Below are positions 1 to 11,030 of a DNA stretch of 64,000 nucleotides, one piece after another. Each line of letters begins with the position of its first letter. Position 1 is the first letter of the stretch. Origin of the DNA: Coffea arabica (lineage: Eukaryota; Streptophyta; Magnoliopsida; Gentianales; Rubiaceae); contig NC_092323.1 of the NCBI RefSeq assembly GCF_036785885.1, positions 16,810,501 through 16,874,500 of the forward strand, given 5' to 3'. A program made the position numbers and the translations under genes. The notes below the pieces were generated by a model, which had not been told where the DNA came from, made no database searches, and worked only from the letters and a program-made list of their open reading frames with translations.

Positions 1-2271
1 CAAGACAATCAGTAAATGCAAGGCCCGAAACTCGCTGGACAGTTTGATTGACTTAGGAAAGCTTCCTACCATCTTGATTTCCGAATCAGAGACGGAATTC
101 TTTGGCTTTTTAGTTTCAAATACAACATAACTATGAATGTACATAAAATAGTTGTGGAAGTACAATTGCACCGTATAACTTGACCTTCAATGCTTGACAT
201 CTTGAATCTTCTGAGAACTTGGCTTTTGTTGAAAATGATTGTTAGGCACTAGGCAGGCAGTTTTGTTGTGAAGGGCGGAGATGTTCAACGCTGATATTTA
301 GAGTAGAAATTCCATCCAAGAATCCTCATTTAAAATATCAGTGTTTCTATTAGTGATCAACTTGTGATTTCAGCTACACATCAACTCAAGGGAAAATTAC
401 AAAAATTGTATCTTACCTTCCAAAAACTGGGTTTTTAAATGAAAAATAATTACAAAATTATTATAATTATAATTATTATAACTATGCCTTACCTTTTCTA
501 TTTTCACATTCAATGGAGTAAAATGATCACTTACATATAAAAAGTGTATCAATTTAATCCCAAAACTTATAATTGTCGTGTACATGTGCGTCTAATAACA
601 CAAATGCCACAAGCTGTAGTTACTAGTTAGCTTTTCTTTTTAGTTCATACAGAAGCGAGCAGTCCCATTCTAGAGACGATTTCCTGTAGTAGTTTTAGCA
701 GGAATTGATTGTAAAACAACGGTATAATTAGGAATGGCAATCTGGACAGCCAATGGGCACTCTCCCCACTAAAGGCTAAATGGGGCTGGGGGAGGAGGGG
801 GATGGGGGCAGAAATCCCCTTCCCTGCCCAATTTTATAAGGGATGGAGAGTAAGGGAGCTAGGCTACCTCCGCTCCATCCTGCAAAGTATGTAGTATATG
901 TTTTATATACATTAATTTGATGTATATTATTTCTATGCTAATACTCATGTTACATGTATACATAAACGTAAATAAGTAAAATGGATTCTTGTTTTCTTTG
1001 TTATACATACATATAAAGCGTCTGTTATATATTTCATTAATTTACTTGTTTGTTTGGTAGTTTAAAATCTCAACATAGTTTTCTTGTATTCTTGTGTTAC
1101 ACTTTGTAATATTTCATTTCTTTGTTTACAAAGAAAAAATATATATATACTTCCAATAGATGAATTTCAAATCAGGGGCTGTTCAGTGCAAGGACTTGTG
1201 GGGCGTTACTCAATTCAAGAAAAGAAATAGGCTATGAGAGCTACAAAGCAACAAAAAGAAGGAATAAACATTGATGGAAGATGATATGAATCTTCTGCCC
1301 ATTCTAATAAATATGCAACTCCGCCATCATTCTGATATGGACTTATGGAGTTGCATATTTCTACCATCAATCTATAGAAGAGTGTAACACGGTGGCTGTC
1401 CAATCTATAAAAGTGGAGAGGGTTCTCAATTGAAGGATTTTAAAGATGAATCTAATTCATTTAAATCTGATTTTGATGATCGAGCATTAATATCTAGTAT
1501 ATCTTTATTATCTAAGTTTGATCACTCATTAATTGCTGATTGTCATGTAAATTTTGGAGCTTATAATTCACTAAGAATGGAGAAAAAATGGACTGTTCAT
1601 TTGTGGATAGTGCTAATCAAGAGCATATTGCGTTGAATAAAATTGGTAAATTTGTTATTGGTTAATTAGCCGGTAATAAGGTAACTTTCTTACCTAAAGT
1701 TCTTAGTTATCAAGGTGACATTAAAGACTTTAGTTTGCTTGTGATGGTATGGTTTCTTTCTAATGTGTCTTTGCAAGCATTTAATCCTTACCTTGGTGAA
1801 TTGTATGACTGTTCTTCATGCATATTAAGAGCTATGTTTCTTAATTCATTGACACGTGATAAAATGTTTGACTTAATTGGAATTGTTTTTAAGGTAGTCT
1901 ACTATCATAATCAGCTTGAGTTAATAAAGTTTGATAGAGCTGCTTATTTACATTTTGTTGGACATGTTCAAGTCAATTTGCGTCATCTTGTGAGTTGTCT
2001 TTGTCCTAATTGTAGGAGTCTAGTTTCGAGTCCTTATGCGTTGTTTGTGATCATCTTATGGGTTTCCTAAAGTCGTGTGATCATTACGTGTGCTCTTGTA
2101 TTGTCCCTATTCACTTGAGTTGGATTGTGTTTCTAGTTGTTTATTTGCATGCGGTTCGCTGTCCTAGCATACATGTCGTCCATGCAAATTTTGTAGTGTA
2201 TCATCTTGATGCTTGCGCTAACTTGAGTGTACTTTCAGGTCATGTTAAAGCAATTTGGATGGTGCATGGCA
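1..2271. other. Unassigned AT-rich region with weak coding-like stretches
   Basis: No recognisable gene. Around 720-880 there is a G/C-rich island in AT-rich surroundings that resembles the end of a degraded non-autonomous transposon. From about 1430 to 2070 the plus strand has several short open stretches (up to 111 codons) in different frames, interrupted by stops. They could be remnants of one decayed coding region, but no family motif is visible. A short TA microsatellite lies near 1138-1150. Confidence 0.3.
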
Positions 2272-2289
2272 TCCAAATATTTCTTTCTT
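2272..2289. repeat. SINE target-site duplication, left copy
   Basis: The 18-mer tccaaatatttctttctt, repeated exactly at 2496-2513 on the other side of the SINE. Confidence 0.85.
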
Positions 2290-2495
2290 TTTTTTTCTTT
2301 CTTTTTTTTTTAGGTATAATCCACAGGGGTCCGCATCCGTTTTACGGTCTGCGACTAATCCTGTTCGAGCCGGATCCAGCTCCTTGCAGGAAGAAATTCT
2401 CCCAACATTGTTTTTTCCATTCCCATGGGTTTCGAACCCGAGATCTCATGGTTAAGGGATGCAAGCCCCTTCCACTTGCACAAACATCCGTTGGT
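2290..2495 (-). mobile_element. tRNA-derived SINE with 18-bp target-site duplication
   Basis: A short retroposon in minus orientation. Both sides carry the identical 18-mer tccaaatatttctttctt (2272-2289 and 2496-2513), a perfect target-site duplication. The minus strand ends in an A-rich tail, seen as a T run on the plus strand near 2290-2311. An RNA polymerase III B-box-like motif (gggttcgaaaccc on the minus strand) sits at 2427-2439, and an A-box-like stretch lies near 2469-2482. Length of about 206 bp, A tail, box motifs and long duplication together fit a plant tRNA-derived SINE. The perfect duplication suggests a fairly recent insertion. Family name unknown. Confidence 0.8.
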
Positions 2496-2639
2496 TCCAA
2501 ATATTTCTTTCTTGTTATCAACTTAGTGAGTTCGGTGTTTATGAGTATTCCATCATCATTCATTCCTCGTCTTTTGTGTTTGACCCAGACATCGATTCAA
2601 GATCATGGTTAATGCAGCGTGAGCTGGAATGTAGGGAAA

Positions 2640-3115
2640 TTGGTTCGAATTCGGGGCCATGATTCTTAAAAACAGAAATTCTGATTTTGAATTCACAAAT
2701 TAAAATCGGAATTCGGTTACCTAATTCGATTACAATTTCGTATATATAATAATATATAATACATGTAAGTCATTATATTATATTAAAAATAGTAGTATAA
2801 CACCTCAAACTAACTAATCTAGATCGTTATAGTAAATGCAAGTCATTATATTATATATAATAATAATAGGATAATACCTCTAACTAACTAATCTAGGTTA
2901 TTTTTTAAAAATAAATTCCAAACCAGTTTTTTTAATATAAATTTGGTGAATTCAGTCGAAGGCAAAATTCTAAATTGAATTCGAAGCAAAATTGTATTCG
3001 GAAGTTTTGAATTTGAAATCAAAAGAGGTCGAAATTTACCAGGTTCAATTTACCGAATTTTTTTGAATTCAACTTCCGAATTACCGATTTCGAATTCGAT
3101 TCACATCCTTACTAT
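2640..3115. mobile_element. Possible degraded inverted-repeat element
   Basis: An AT-rich block dense in gaattc-like words. Its left end (cgaattcggggcc...attcttaaaaac) and the reverse complement of its right end (gatgtgaatcgaattcgaaat) share a similar vocabulary, which suggests an old MITE. No clear target duplication was found and the boundaries are approximate. Confidence 0.25.
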
Positions 3116-3560
3116 AACATGTACATTGAATCGTGTTCATGCTAAAGTTGTGTGGGCGACATGCCATGTGGATCATTTTAAGTTTGAAATGCCATGTGCA
3201 TCCAAATGTGTATTGTGAAAAACGCTGAAGTTGGGGGGCAGAATATGCAATTTAAGGAAAAAAAAATGTCCTAGTTTCCATGGAACCTCTGAAGAGTTTT
3301 GGCAAGTTCCCTTTTTTGTCTCAAGTGCCATTCGGCTTTATCTATACTTGCTGTTATCTTTCGATGACTAACTAAAATTTAGAAAAAGGAAATGTTGAAT
3401 GCCTAGTTAAGTCCCTATTACCATAACTGTAACTTGCTAAAAATTGATTCACTTTCTAAAAATTTCCTTTTTCTTTTCTTCCTATATATTACATTTAGCA
3501 TTTCTTCGTTTTTGCTCGTTGAGATTAATTTGTAAGATAGCCCCATAGCAAGAGAGAGTC

Positions 3561-3863
3561 ATGTCTACGTCCAACTTGTCAAAATTCAAGTGCTGGAATT
3601 TTTCCAAGAAGAAGACGAATTCTGGCTCCAAGAAAGAAGCAAACCAATCGTCACATTCACCTGGTAAATCCAAGATGGAGGTACAAATTTAGATGTTCAG
3701 GACCCATCAGAGGATTGTGGCAGATTCGGATCAGAAATTGAAGGATTTGAATGAGAAATTCAATGGTATGAACAAGAAAGTGGATGAAGTGCTATATCTG
3801 GTTGAGAAGGTTCACTCAAGATCAAGAACGGCTGCTTTGAAGGATGTAATTCAACCACGCTGA
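3561..3863 (+). pseudogene. Small basic protein reading frame broken by one TAG
   Basis: A 100-residue reading frame starts at ATG 3561 and ends at TGA 3861-3863, interrupted in frame by a single TAG at 3690-3692 (codon 44). The first part is Lys/Ser rich (MSTSNLSKFKCWNFSKKK). The part after the stop is charged and likely coiled-coil (DQKLKDLNEKFNGMNKKVDE). A TATA-like ctatatatta lies at about 3482-3491, some 75 bp upstream. No family is recognised. Nearby GT/AG pairs could remove the stop, but only with an intron of about 22-43 bp, shorter than normal plant introns. It may be a recent pseudogene, a rapidly evolving small gene carrying a nonsense allele, or chance. Confidence 0.35.
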
Positions 3864-3893
3864 TCTTATTCATATATTCTTAGTTTTTTTATT

Positions 3894-4609
3894 GGGAAAA
3901 TGATCGGTTTCATCCTTCACATTTCACAAAAATATTCTTTTCGTCCCTTACTTTTAAAATGAACCAATTTCGTCCTTGACATTTAAAAACTAAAATTATT
4001 ACATCCCTGAACCCAAATTTCAATCTAAATCAAACCACCAATCAATCTGATTACAAATTTCGGGGGTGTAATTGGTAGATCACTTGGTTAACTCAACTTG
4101 ATATTCATGTGAAATTTAATTAACCTAAAAATAAAAAATAAAAAATTATAACATAAAAAAGAAAGATTAATCTTTTCTACATTATCATTGTATACACTGA
4201 CGGTTTTATGTACCGCCATATCATTTTAATTTAAATTTAAACATCAAATTTTATATGTATGATACACATCTAGATTCGCAAGCAGGCATACTAACGGTGC
4301 ATGAAAAGTTTATCAAAAAAAAAAACTCTACTATTCCAAGATAAAGAATAACCTTTTATGTTATAATTTTAATTTTTTTGGTTTAATAAATGTCATGTGA
4401 ATATGATGAAGTTGACCGAATGATCTATCAATTCTATTTTTGAAATTTATTACTAGGTTATTGGGTGGTTTGATTCAGATTGCAAATTAGGTTCAGAGAT
4501 GTAATAGCTTTAATTTTTAAATGTCAGGGATGAATTTGCTTCATTTTAAAAGTGAGGGACGAAAAGAATATTTTTGCGAAATGTGAGGGATGAAACAGGT
4601 CATTTTCCC
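3894..4609. mobile_element. Mutator-type MITE with about 150-bp terminal inverted repeats
   Basis: The left end (gggaaaatgatcggtttcat) and the reverse complement of the right end (gggaaaatgacctgtttcat) match for roughly 150 bp with scattered differences. The 9-mer ttttttatt flanks both sides exactly (3885-3893 and 4610-4618). Long terminal inverted repeats with a 9-bp target duplication are the hallmark of Mutator-like elements. The 716-bp interior has no coding capacity, so it is a non-autonomous MITE. It lies 64 bp from the next such element. Confidence 0.85.
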
Positions 4610-4673
4610 TTTTTTATTTTTAGGTAACTATAAGTAGGCAATGGGGCAATTATGGTGCACGTTATATTTGTAT

Positions 4674-5313
4674 GGGATAATTTCATAAATTTCCTGTAAG
4701 GTTTCTAATAATTTCGCTGAGTTTTCTTGAGGTTTTGAAAATTACACTTGCCTCATTTGATTTGATACTTTTAATAACCCAAACCTTAGGCTTGGTCAAA
4801 ACTTTAAATGAGTAACCTAAAATACGCTCAATTTATAAAGTTTATATTACTTTCCAAAATAATTGTAAAATATATAGCACAAATATAAGGAAGAAGTATC
4901 AAGCTCTAATACCCATATTTATTATTTGATAAGCTATAATTACACTAATTATTAGCACTAGAAAAATGATCAACTAAAACATTGAATCACATTCAAAATT
5001 ATCAAAAAACAAAAGTGACCAGTTCAATAGTTGGTAACGATAGCGACAAGGGTCAGTATTTATAGTTCTGTGATTTTACTCGCAAAATATATATATATAA
5101 AAAAAAAAAGAGGAATAAGAAGAGAAAAGGAAAATAAAAATTAATGATAAATTCCATTCTTTGCATATCATATCCAACAAGGGATTATTATTAAAATGGT
5201 AAGGTTAATATTGTCATTTTAGGTGGGCAAAGGATGTAAGCGTAATTTTTGAAATATCGAGGGAGCTTAGTGAAATTGTTAGTAACCTCAGGAGAGGTTT
5301 CCAAAATTATCCC
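4674..5313. mobile_element. Mutator-type MITE, family shared with 17598-18596
   Basis: Ends gggataattt... and ...aaaattatccc are inverted repeats over about 90 bp. The 9-mer tatttgtat is an exact flanking duplication (4665-4673 and 5314-5322). The termini resemble those of the element at 17598-18596 (gggataatta, followed by words such as ggtttctaat and ttttgaaaa), so both belong to one family. Length 640 bp, with no coding region. Confidence 0.85.
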
Positions 5314-5592
5314 TATTTGTATTGATGTTCTTACCTAGAATTTTAATGCGACACATTATTATTTGAAAACTTTTTTGTATTAATTACAATAGCTTTTTTT
5401 TTTTTGGTGATTCTTTTGAATTCAGGAAACCACTCCTAGAACTCTTGATACACGTGAGATTAAAAAAATGGTTGGAAAGATAAAAAGATCATTAAAAACA
5501 TATTTGTGATACAATAATTTTTTTTTTTATTTTTGTGGCCAATCTAAACGCACTAGTGTTGGTAATTTACGTGGATGTTTAGACATATATTA

Positions 5593-5866
5593 GGATAAAT
5601 TACCTTTTGCCTCCTATAATTTGGTACTTTACCACATAACTCTCTTATGGTTTAAAAACATGCATATAACCCTTTCATGGTTTGAATTAAAGTGTCATCG
5701 ATAATTTTTCCATTAAAACTAACAATCAATGCAAAAAGTTAAAGTCAAACTAATAAATTGATAATGAGGCTTATGTGACATTGAGGGAGTTATATGTAGG
5801 TTTTTAAATTATATGAGACTTATGTGATGAAGCACTAAATCCCAAGGAGTAAAGAGTAATTTATCC
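5593..5866. mobile_element. Short Mutator-type MITE
   Basis: Left end ggataaattaccttttgc and the reverse complement of the right end (ggataaattactctttac) are inverted repeats over about 80 bp. The flanking 9-mers catatatta (5584-5592) and aatatatta (5867-5875) match at 8 of 9 positions. Length 274 bp, non-coding. It is the third inverted-repeat element within 2 kb and appears older than its neighbours because its duplication is imperfect. Confidence 0.7.
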
Positions 5867-5875
5867 AATATATTA

Positions 5876-6579
5876 AGAGGTATATTACCTACTCATATGT
5901 ATAGGACAATTTCAAGACTCCATAGTAAACTACATTAATGACTTGGCAATCAATGGATAGTTGAATGTATGTCAAGTAAAAAAGTGATTGAGATATGAGT
6001 CAAGAGGAATATTCTAAAAAATTTTCTATGAAAATTGACAATCCAAAACGAGGTTCAAAGAATCTGCATTTTTACGAGGTTAAGATTATTCAGTTTATAC
6101 TGTCTTCACATATCAAGTGACCTAAAACTGTCTTGCATAGAAATCATTAGGCTGCATGCTAAGCTTTCAAGTTTCAACCAATGCCTTCACATGTCAAAGT
6201 AACCTAAGCTCCCATTGTGAGATTAAACTCCACTCTACAACAATTTTGTTATTCTAACATCCATTACTTTCCAGAAAAATTACCCAGTAAAAGCTCCAGA
6301 ATCAGTGTTTCAGCTGTTGAACATCTAACAGCGCCATTGAAATCCAGAAAACTAACGTTAAAATGCATTTGGCTTCTGGACGTAGTATAGAAATCACATG
6401 TATTAAAGAGATAATGACTTGAATTGATAATCATTCCTAACTTGGACTGGAAAATATATCGACACAAGTTTGAAAGGCAGGCTACGGTGAGCCATGGAGC
6501 ATAATTTTACAGGTTAAAACACCACCTAAACAACAGAACATCCCAAAACTGCACCGTTCTATTCGCTATCGGGTAATTC
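5876..6579. other. Intergenic region and NOP58 3' flank
   Basis: No gene is seen. The stretch next to 6580 must contain the 3' untranslated region of NOP58, which is transcribed leftward. No further repeat was recognised. Confidence 0.5.
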
Positions 6580-9537
6580 TCATGCATCGTGTTTCTTCTT
6601 CTTCTTCTTTTTCTCCTTCTTTTCACTGGGAGCTTCGACTTCTTCATCTGCTTCAGGGTGCTTTCTCTTCTTTTTCTTCTTCTCTCCCGCTTCAATATTT
6701 TCATTCTGTAGCTCAGCATCTTCAGCAGCATGTTTCTTCTTTTTCTTCTTTTCCTTCTTTCCAACCACTTCACTTTCAGGTCCAGCAACACCATCTTCTG
6801 CAGCATGAGTATCCTCTATATCAGTCCCCTTCTTCTTCTTCTTCTTTTTCTTCTCCACACCATTCATAGGAGTGTCATCACCTGCTTCTTCATCCTTCCT
6901 CTTTTTTTCCTGCTCATTTTTCTCTCTCTCTGATGATAACTCAGTTGGTCCAAGAACAGCATCAGCCGCAGGATTGTAAGTCTGCAGACAAAAAGAAAAA
7001 AATAGTGAAAAAAAATTGCGACTTAGCGAACTAATAGAATGTAAAATATATGGCAGACCTTCCCAGGGGTTATCAGTCCCCCTGCACCCGTCTTTCGATC
7101 CTTGTCATAAACTTCAATCTTTGGTTTGCCTTTAGCAGAACCAGCAGCACGATTCAAATCTCTGCCTTCTAAACTCCTCAATCGTGCTTCAAGCTACAGA
7201 GAGAAGATGATGTAACAACAGAAGGGAGCCGAACACCTAAAACCTTAACTTAATCATAATAAAAGAATACCTTTAACCGATTCTCCAATCCCATTGTATT
7301 GTCCTGGTTATCTCCTAGAGCATCATATCTAATTGCCAATGCAGTTTTAGCGGCAAGAGATCTTGATATTTTACCCTTGTGCTTTGGTGCTGCCTGACCG
7401 ATCAGAGATGCATGGTATATAAGACCATATTTAGGAGTTGCATGCTTTGTCTTAAGAGCTCTGAACAGAGCTTTCTCTGCACCAAGTATCTGCACTGTGC
7501 TTCCTGGTTGCTTAGCAAGATTGAGCAAGCTACCTCCATGGGCAATAAGGCGAGCACCAACGAGTTCTCCAACAAGAGCAGTAAGATTTGGGGCAATAGT
7601 GTTCATCCTGCTCTTTAGATAATCATACAGTTGAGCTCTGTACTCGGCAAAAGAAAGAACTTGGTTGCACAGATCTTTTATGTTCATCAAATCCAGGTCA
7701 CTAATTTCAGTTCCCATGGATATCAAGGCAGCTTCTTTAAGCTCTGTTTCAACTTCTTCGGGGAGTATCTGATAATTCAAGTGCAAACATAGAATGCCAA
7801 TGTCATCACTTCAAAAATAGCAATATAAGAGGGAAAGGGGGAGGGTGGTTTTGCTGGTTTCATGAAACATTTGACCAGCAAAGCAGACTGAAAAACCAAA
7901 CTACTAAACAGCAATTTGATCTAAACCAGACTATCATTCTAACACTGCCTTCTTATGGAGGAACATTATAAACAATACCACTACCTATGCGTTGTGCCTA
8001 AAAGTCAATAGGAGCAGCAAGTCCATGGATGGGTCTAGCAACAACCCACAAGGCTCAGATAAGATTTTTTAACAAGGAGAAACCCTATGGTATTATATTG
8101 CTCATAATCCTTCACTGTCCCATAATAGAAAATAAATAATTGAAGCTCTACCTCAGAAAAATCAAGCTTCGCAGCATTTGAACGGTCACCCATCAATTTT
8201 GCTGCCTTCGCATACAGTATGTTGTCTTGTACAATCTTTGCCAGCTCAGGAAAATGCCAACCATACCACTCTCGAACTCTCATTGCATAAGTGTTTAGCT
8301 CCTTATCAATATCATCCAAAAGGCCGATAGCCTGAATGATCATTGTGTCCACCTAATAAAATCAACATGACACAAAATTAACTTCCTATAAGATGACAAG
8401 AAATCAAAAGGAAACGCAGCAGTAAACTTTTCAATCAAGTACAGTTATCTGATTTCTACATTTCTTCAATCTAAACTGAAGAAAAAAACAACATTACACG
8501 AATGGAACAACCAATTATTCAACCCAAAAGGAAACAAATCATCAGTGAAAACTTGATATAATCAAGTTTAGCTTATCAAGTTTACAGAAAATACTGAGGT
8601 ACACAGACTTACCTTATCAGGGCTGAACTTTAGCTTGTATCTAGACAGGCTGTGGGACAGACCCAAGCTCATTGGACTCAAATCTTGTGCAGCTAGACCA
8701 GAAATGAGTTCAGACAATTGACTTCTCACACCTCTCATCAATTCCATAACAGCATTGTTGTGAACACAGTCAATTTGCTGCAAACACAGAATCAGTCTCT
8801 TGAGTTCAAAAAAAAATCAAGGAATACATTATAAGAACTGCTATACTTGCAATCAGAAACAGTAATTATTAGCTGACCAGCTTCTCCTTGATTGCATTTC
8901 CGAGTTTCGAATCAGCCACAGCTAAAGCTTCACCTTCGCAATGAGCACGTAAGAACTTGCGGAGACCTTTGCTCGGCTTGCTATCAATCAACAAGGTTGC
9001 TGCTGACAATGCCTCCGAGGTATTCTCAAACTTCGAGAAAGCTTTTAGCTTTACAATCTAATCATAAAAATCAAAACAAAAACACAAATTAACCCAGATA
9101 AATCATCAATCCACGCCTAAAAACAACAATCACAGAATACAATTTCAAACCAACAAAAAATAGCCCAAAAATCATCCGGGAAAAGCCAGACTACTACAAT
9201 CAAGAACTCTTCAATAGCATCTACTAGAAATACACAAGATGAAGAAACAAAAATAAACTTGTCATCTTAGCTAGATATTCCCAAAATAACCCAGAAAAAT
9301 TCATAAAAAAGGGGGAGGGAAAAAACCTTTCTTGCGGAATCAGCAGTGGAGAACTCCTTCCACAAGTCCTAAAACGAAGGGGGAAAAACCTTTAGCAGTT
9401 AAAATCAATCAAAATCATTAGAACCACAGATTAAATAAATAACAGCCACAAATGATCACCTCAACTTTGGAGAGTTTGCCTTCGTCCAAAACTTTGAAGA
9501 GGGCAAAACCCGCTGGGGTTTCAAAAAGCGCAAGCAT
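6580..9537 (-). CDS. NOP58: Nucleolar protein 58 (box C/D snoRNP core protein)
   Basis: Core protein of box C/D snoRNPs, acting in the nucleolus in 2'-O-methylation of rRNA and pre-rRNA processing. Eight coding exons: 9460-9537, 9327-9368, 8878-9057, 8613-8777, 8152-8352, 7271-7768, 7059-7193, 6580-6981. They total 1701 bp (566 aa), and every intron is in phase 0 with GT/AG ends. The N-terminus [15 protein letters not shown] is the typical NOP5 N-terminal domain. The NOSIC and Nop domains fill residues of about 160-400, with the signature [14 protein letters not shown] and [14 protein letters not shown] in exon 6. The last exon encodes the Lys-rich tail with repeated [14 protein letters not shown] blocks typical of NOP58; NOP56 is less likely given the start and tail. 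A 5' UTR intron at about 9554-9706 is supported by splice signals. The gene is intact. Confidence 0.95.
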
Positions 9538-9787
9538 GTTTGCTTCTTTGTCCCTATAAACTCAAACCCATTAATATAAATTTACACAAAACCAAGGCAA
9601 GGAACATAAAAAGCAAGTAATCGAGAAAACACAGAAACAGTCCATTCTGCAAAACAGAAGTGCGTGAAGGCAGAAAAGGAATTGGAAACTAGGGCTGAAA
9701 ACTCACCGATTGGATATACAGCAGGGGAAGAGTGTGTGTGTCTGTGAGAGGGAGAGAGGGAGGGAGGGAGAGAGAGAGAGAGAGAGT

Positions 9788-9854
9788 AGGGTTTTTCAGT
9801 CAGCGGTGGCGTTTTGTATTGAAGGGACTGAGACGGAGGATGAGTCTAGGGTTT
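9788..9854 (-). promoter_or_regulatory. Telo-box motifs at the NOP58 5' end
   Basis: Two AAACCCT-type telo-boxes on the coding (minus) strand: agggttt at 9788-9794 and tagggttt at 9847-9854 on the plus strand. Telo-boxes near the transcription start are known in plant ribosome-biogenesis and translation genes, which matches the role of NOP58. A GA-rich run at 9751-9786 lies just downstream, in the likely 5' UTR. The exact transcription start is not visible. Confidence 0.65.
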
Positions 9855-9899
9855 AAGGGGTTTCACTTCTACAGAGCACACTGAAGCGGGGCGGGTCTG

Positions 9900-10284
9900 A
9901 TCGGATCGGGTATCCGATTTGTGTAATAAATTTTTTTTTTGAAATAAATATTCTTTTGCATATTGAGTAAGGCAATAAGTTAATCAAATATACTCGAATA
10001 TTTCGTTCTTAATCAAATATTAGCTGCTGCTCAAATTTGGTTGGAGCTCGAGTATTTTTAGATTCGAATCAAACAAACAATGCAAGGAGAAATATTGGTT
10101 GGAGCTTGAGTATTTTTGGATTTGAATCGAACAAGTAATGGATTGAGTCCATACTAGATTAAGATCTTGGTTTCTCGAATTTGATTGGAATTCGATATTT
10201 TTTGATTCAAATAAAACAAGTTATGCATCAAGTACAAACTATTCGATAAGAGATCACTTTATTTACATCTACTTTAAGATATTA
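9900..10284. other. AT-rich intergenic region
   Basis: Contains phrases repeated locally, such as ggttggagctcgagtattttt and ggttggagcttgagtattttt near 10040-10120, an imperfect short duplication. No gene is seen. Confidence 0.4.
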
Positions 10285-11028
10285 CAGTAAAAATCATAAT
10301 AAATTAATAATCTCTATTGAATAATAATTTTTTTGGATCTGGAGTTGAGCTAATAAGCTAAATTAATAATTTCAATAAAATAATAAGATAATAAAAATTT
10401 TTGAAAATCTTAGATAACAATTTGGTCCCATTTATATTATAAATTAATAATTCATTAATATTACATATCATATTTTCCTAAAATATGAGTTTATTGTTGA
10501 TTTTTGAATACCTTTTAGATGGAATAAGAAGACTTTGCGTTTGTTTATTAGAAAAAGACTTTCTTGTCATTTATACACATAATATTGCAATCTAATTCAC
10601 TGTATGCATTTATAAGAAGGCTTACTTGTTATTTATATACATAATATTCTTAATCTGATTCACTGTATGTATTTAATAAAATGAGGATGGACATGCATCA
10701 TTTAGTATTTCTAGTCCTTTGGACCTCATAATGATAGGAAAATGGTATCAGTTATGTATGTACATGAAAGATATTAATAAAATTAAATTATATTTGCAAA
10801 TCAGTAGATATGAATTGGTTTATATCTCTTAAATTTTTTGATTCATTTTATTAATAGAATATTTTTTTATAAAATGAATAAAACTTTAGTTGATTAAATG
10901 AATGTTTTTTGAACAGCAAGTATACTCAATAAATTAATAAATTATTAATTTATCAATTAATTAATACCTCTTTAAATTAATAGAATTTGAAATGGTCTCA
11001 TGGTTATTAATTTATAGAGGTTTTACTG
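10285..11028. mobile_element. Emigrant-like (Tc1/mariner, pogo group) MITE, copy 1
   Basis: Right terminus ttatagaggttttactg (ending 11028) and left terminus cagtaaaaatc...aaattaataat are imperfect inverted repeats, with TA on both sides (10283-10284, 11029-11030). Plant Emigrant elements, related to pogo-type transposases, have termini of the type CAGTAAAACCTCTATAAATT and duplicate TA. The 744-bp interior is very AT-rich and has no transposase frame. It is homologous over most of its length to 44518-45191. Confidence 0.7.
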
Positions 11029-11030
11029 TA

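Noticed and set aside
6582..6933. Plus-strand Ser/Phe/Leu-rich open frames opposite NOP58
   Set aside because: They are the antisense of the Lys-rich (AAG/AAA) tail of NOP58, whose complement is read as Phe/Ser/Leu. The minus-strand frame has clear family homology.
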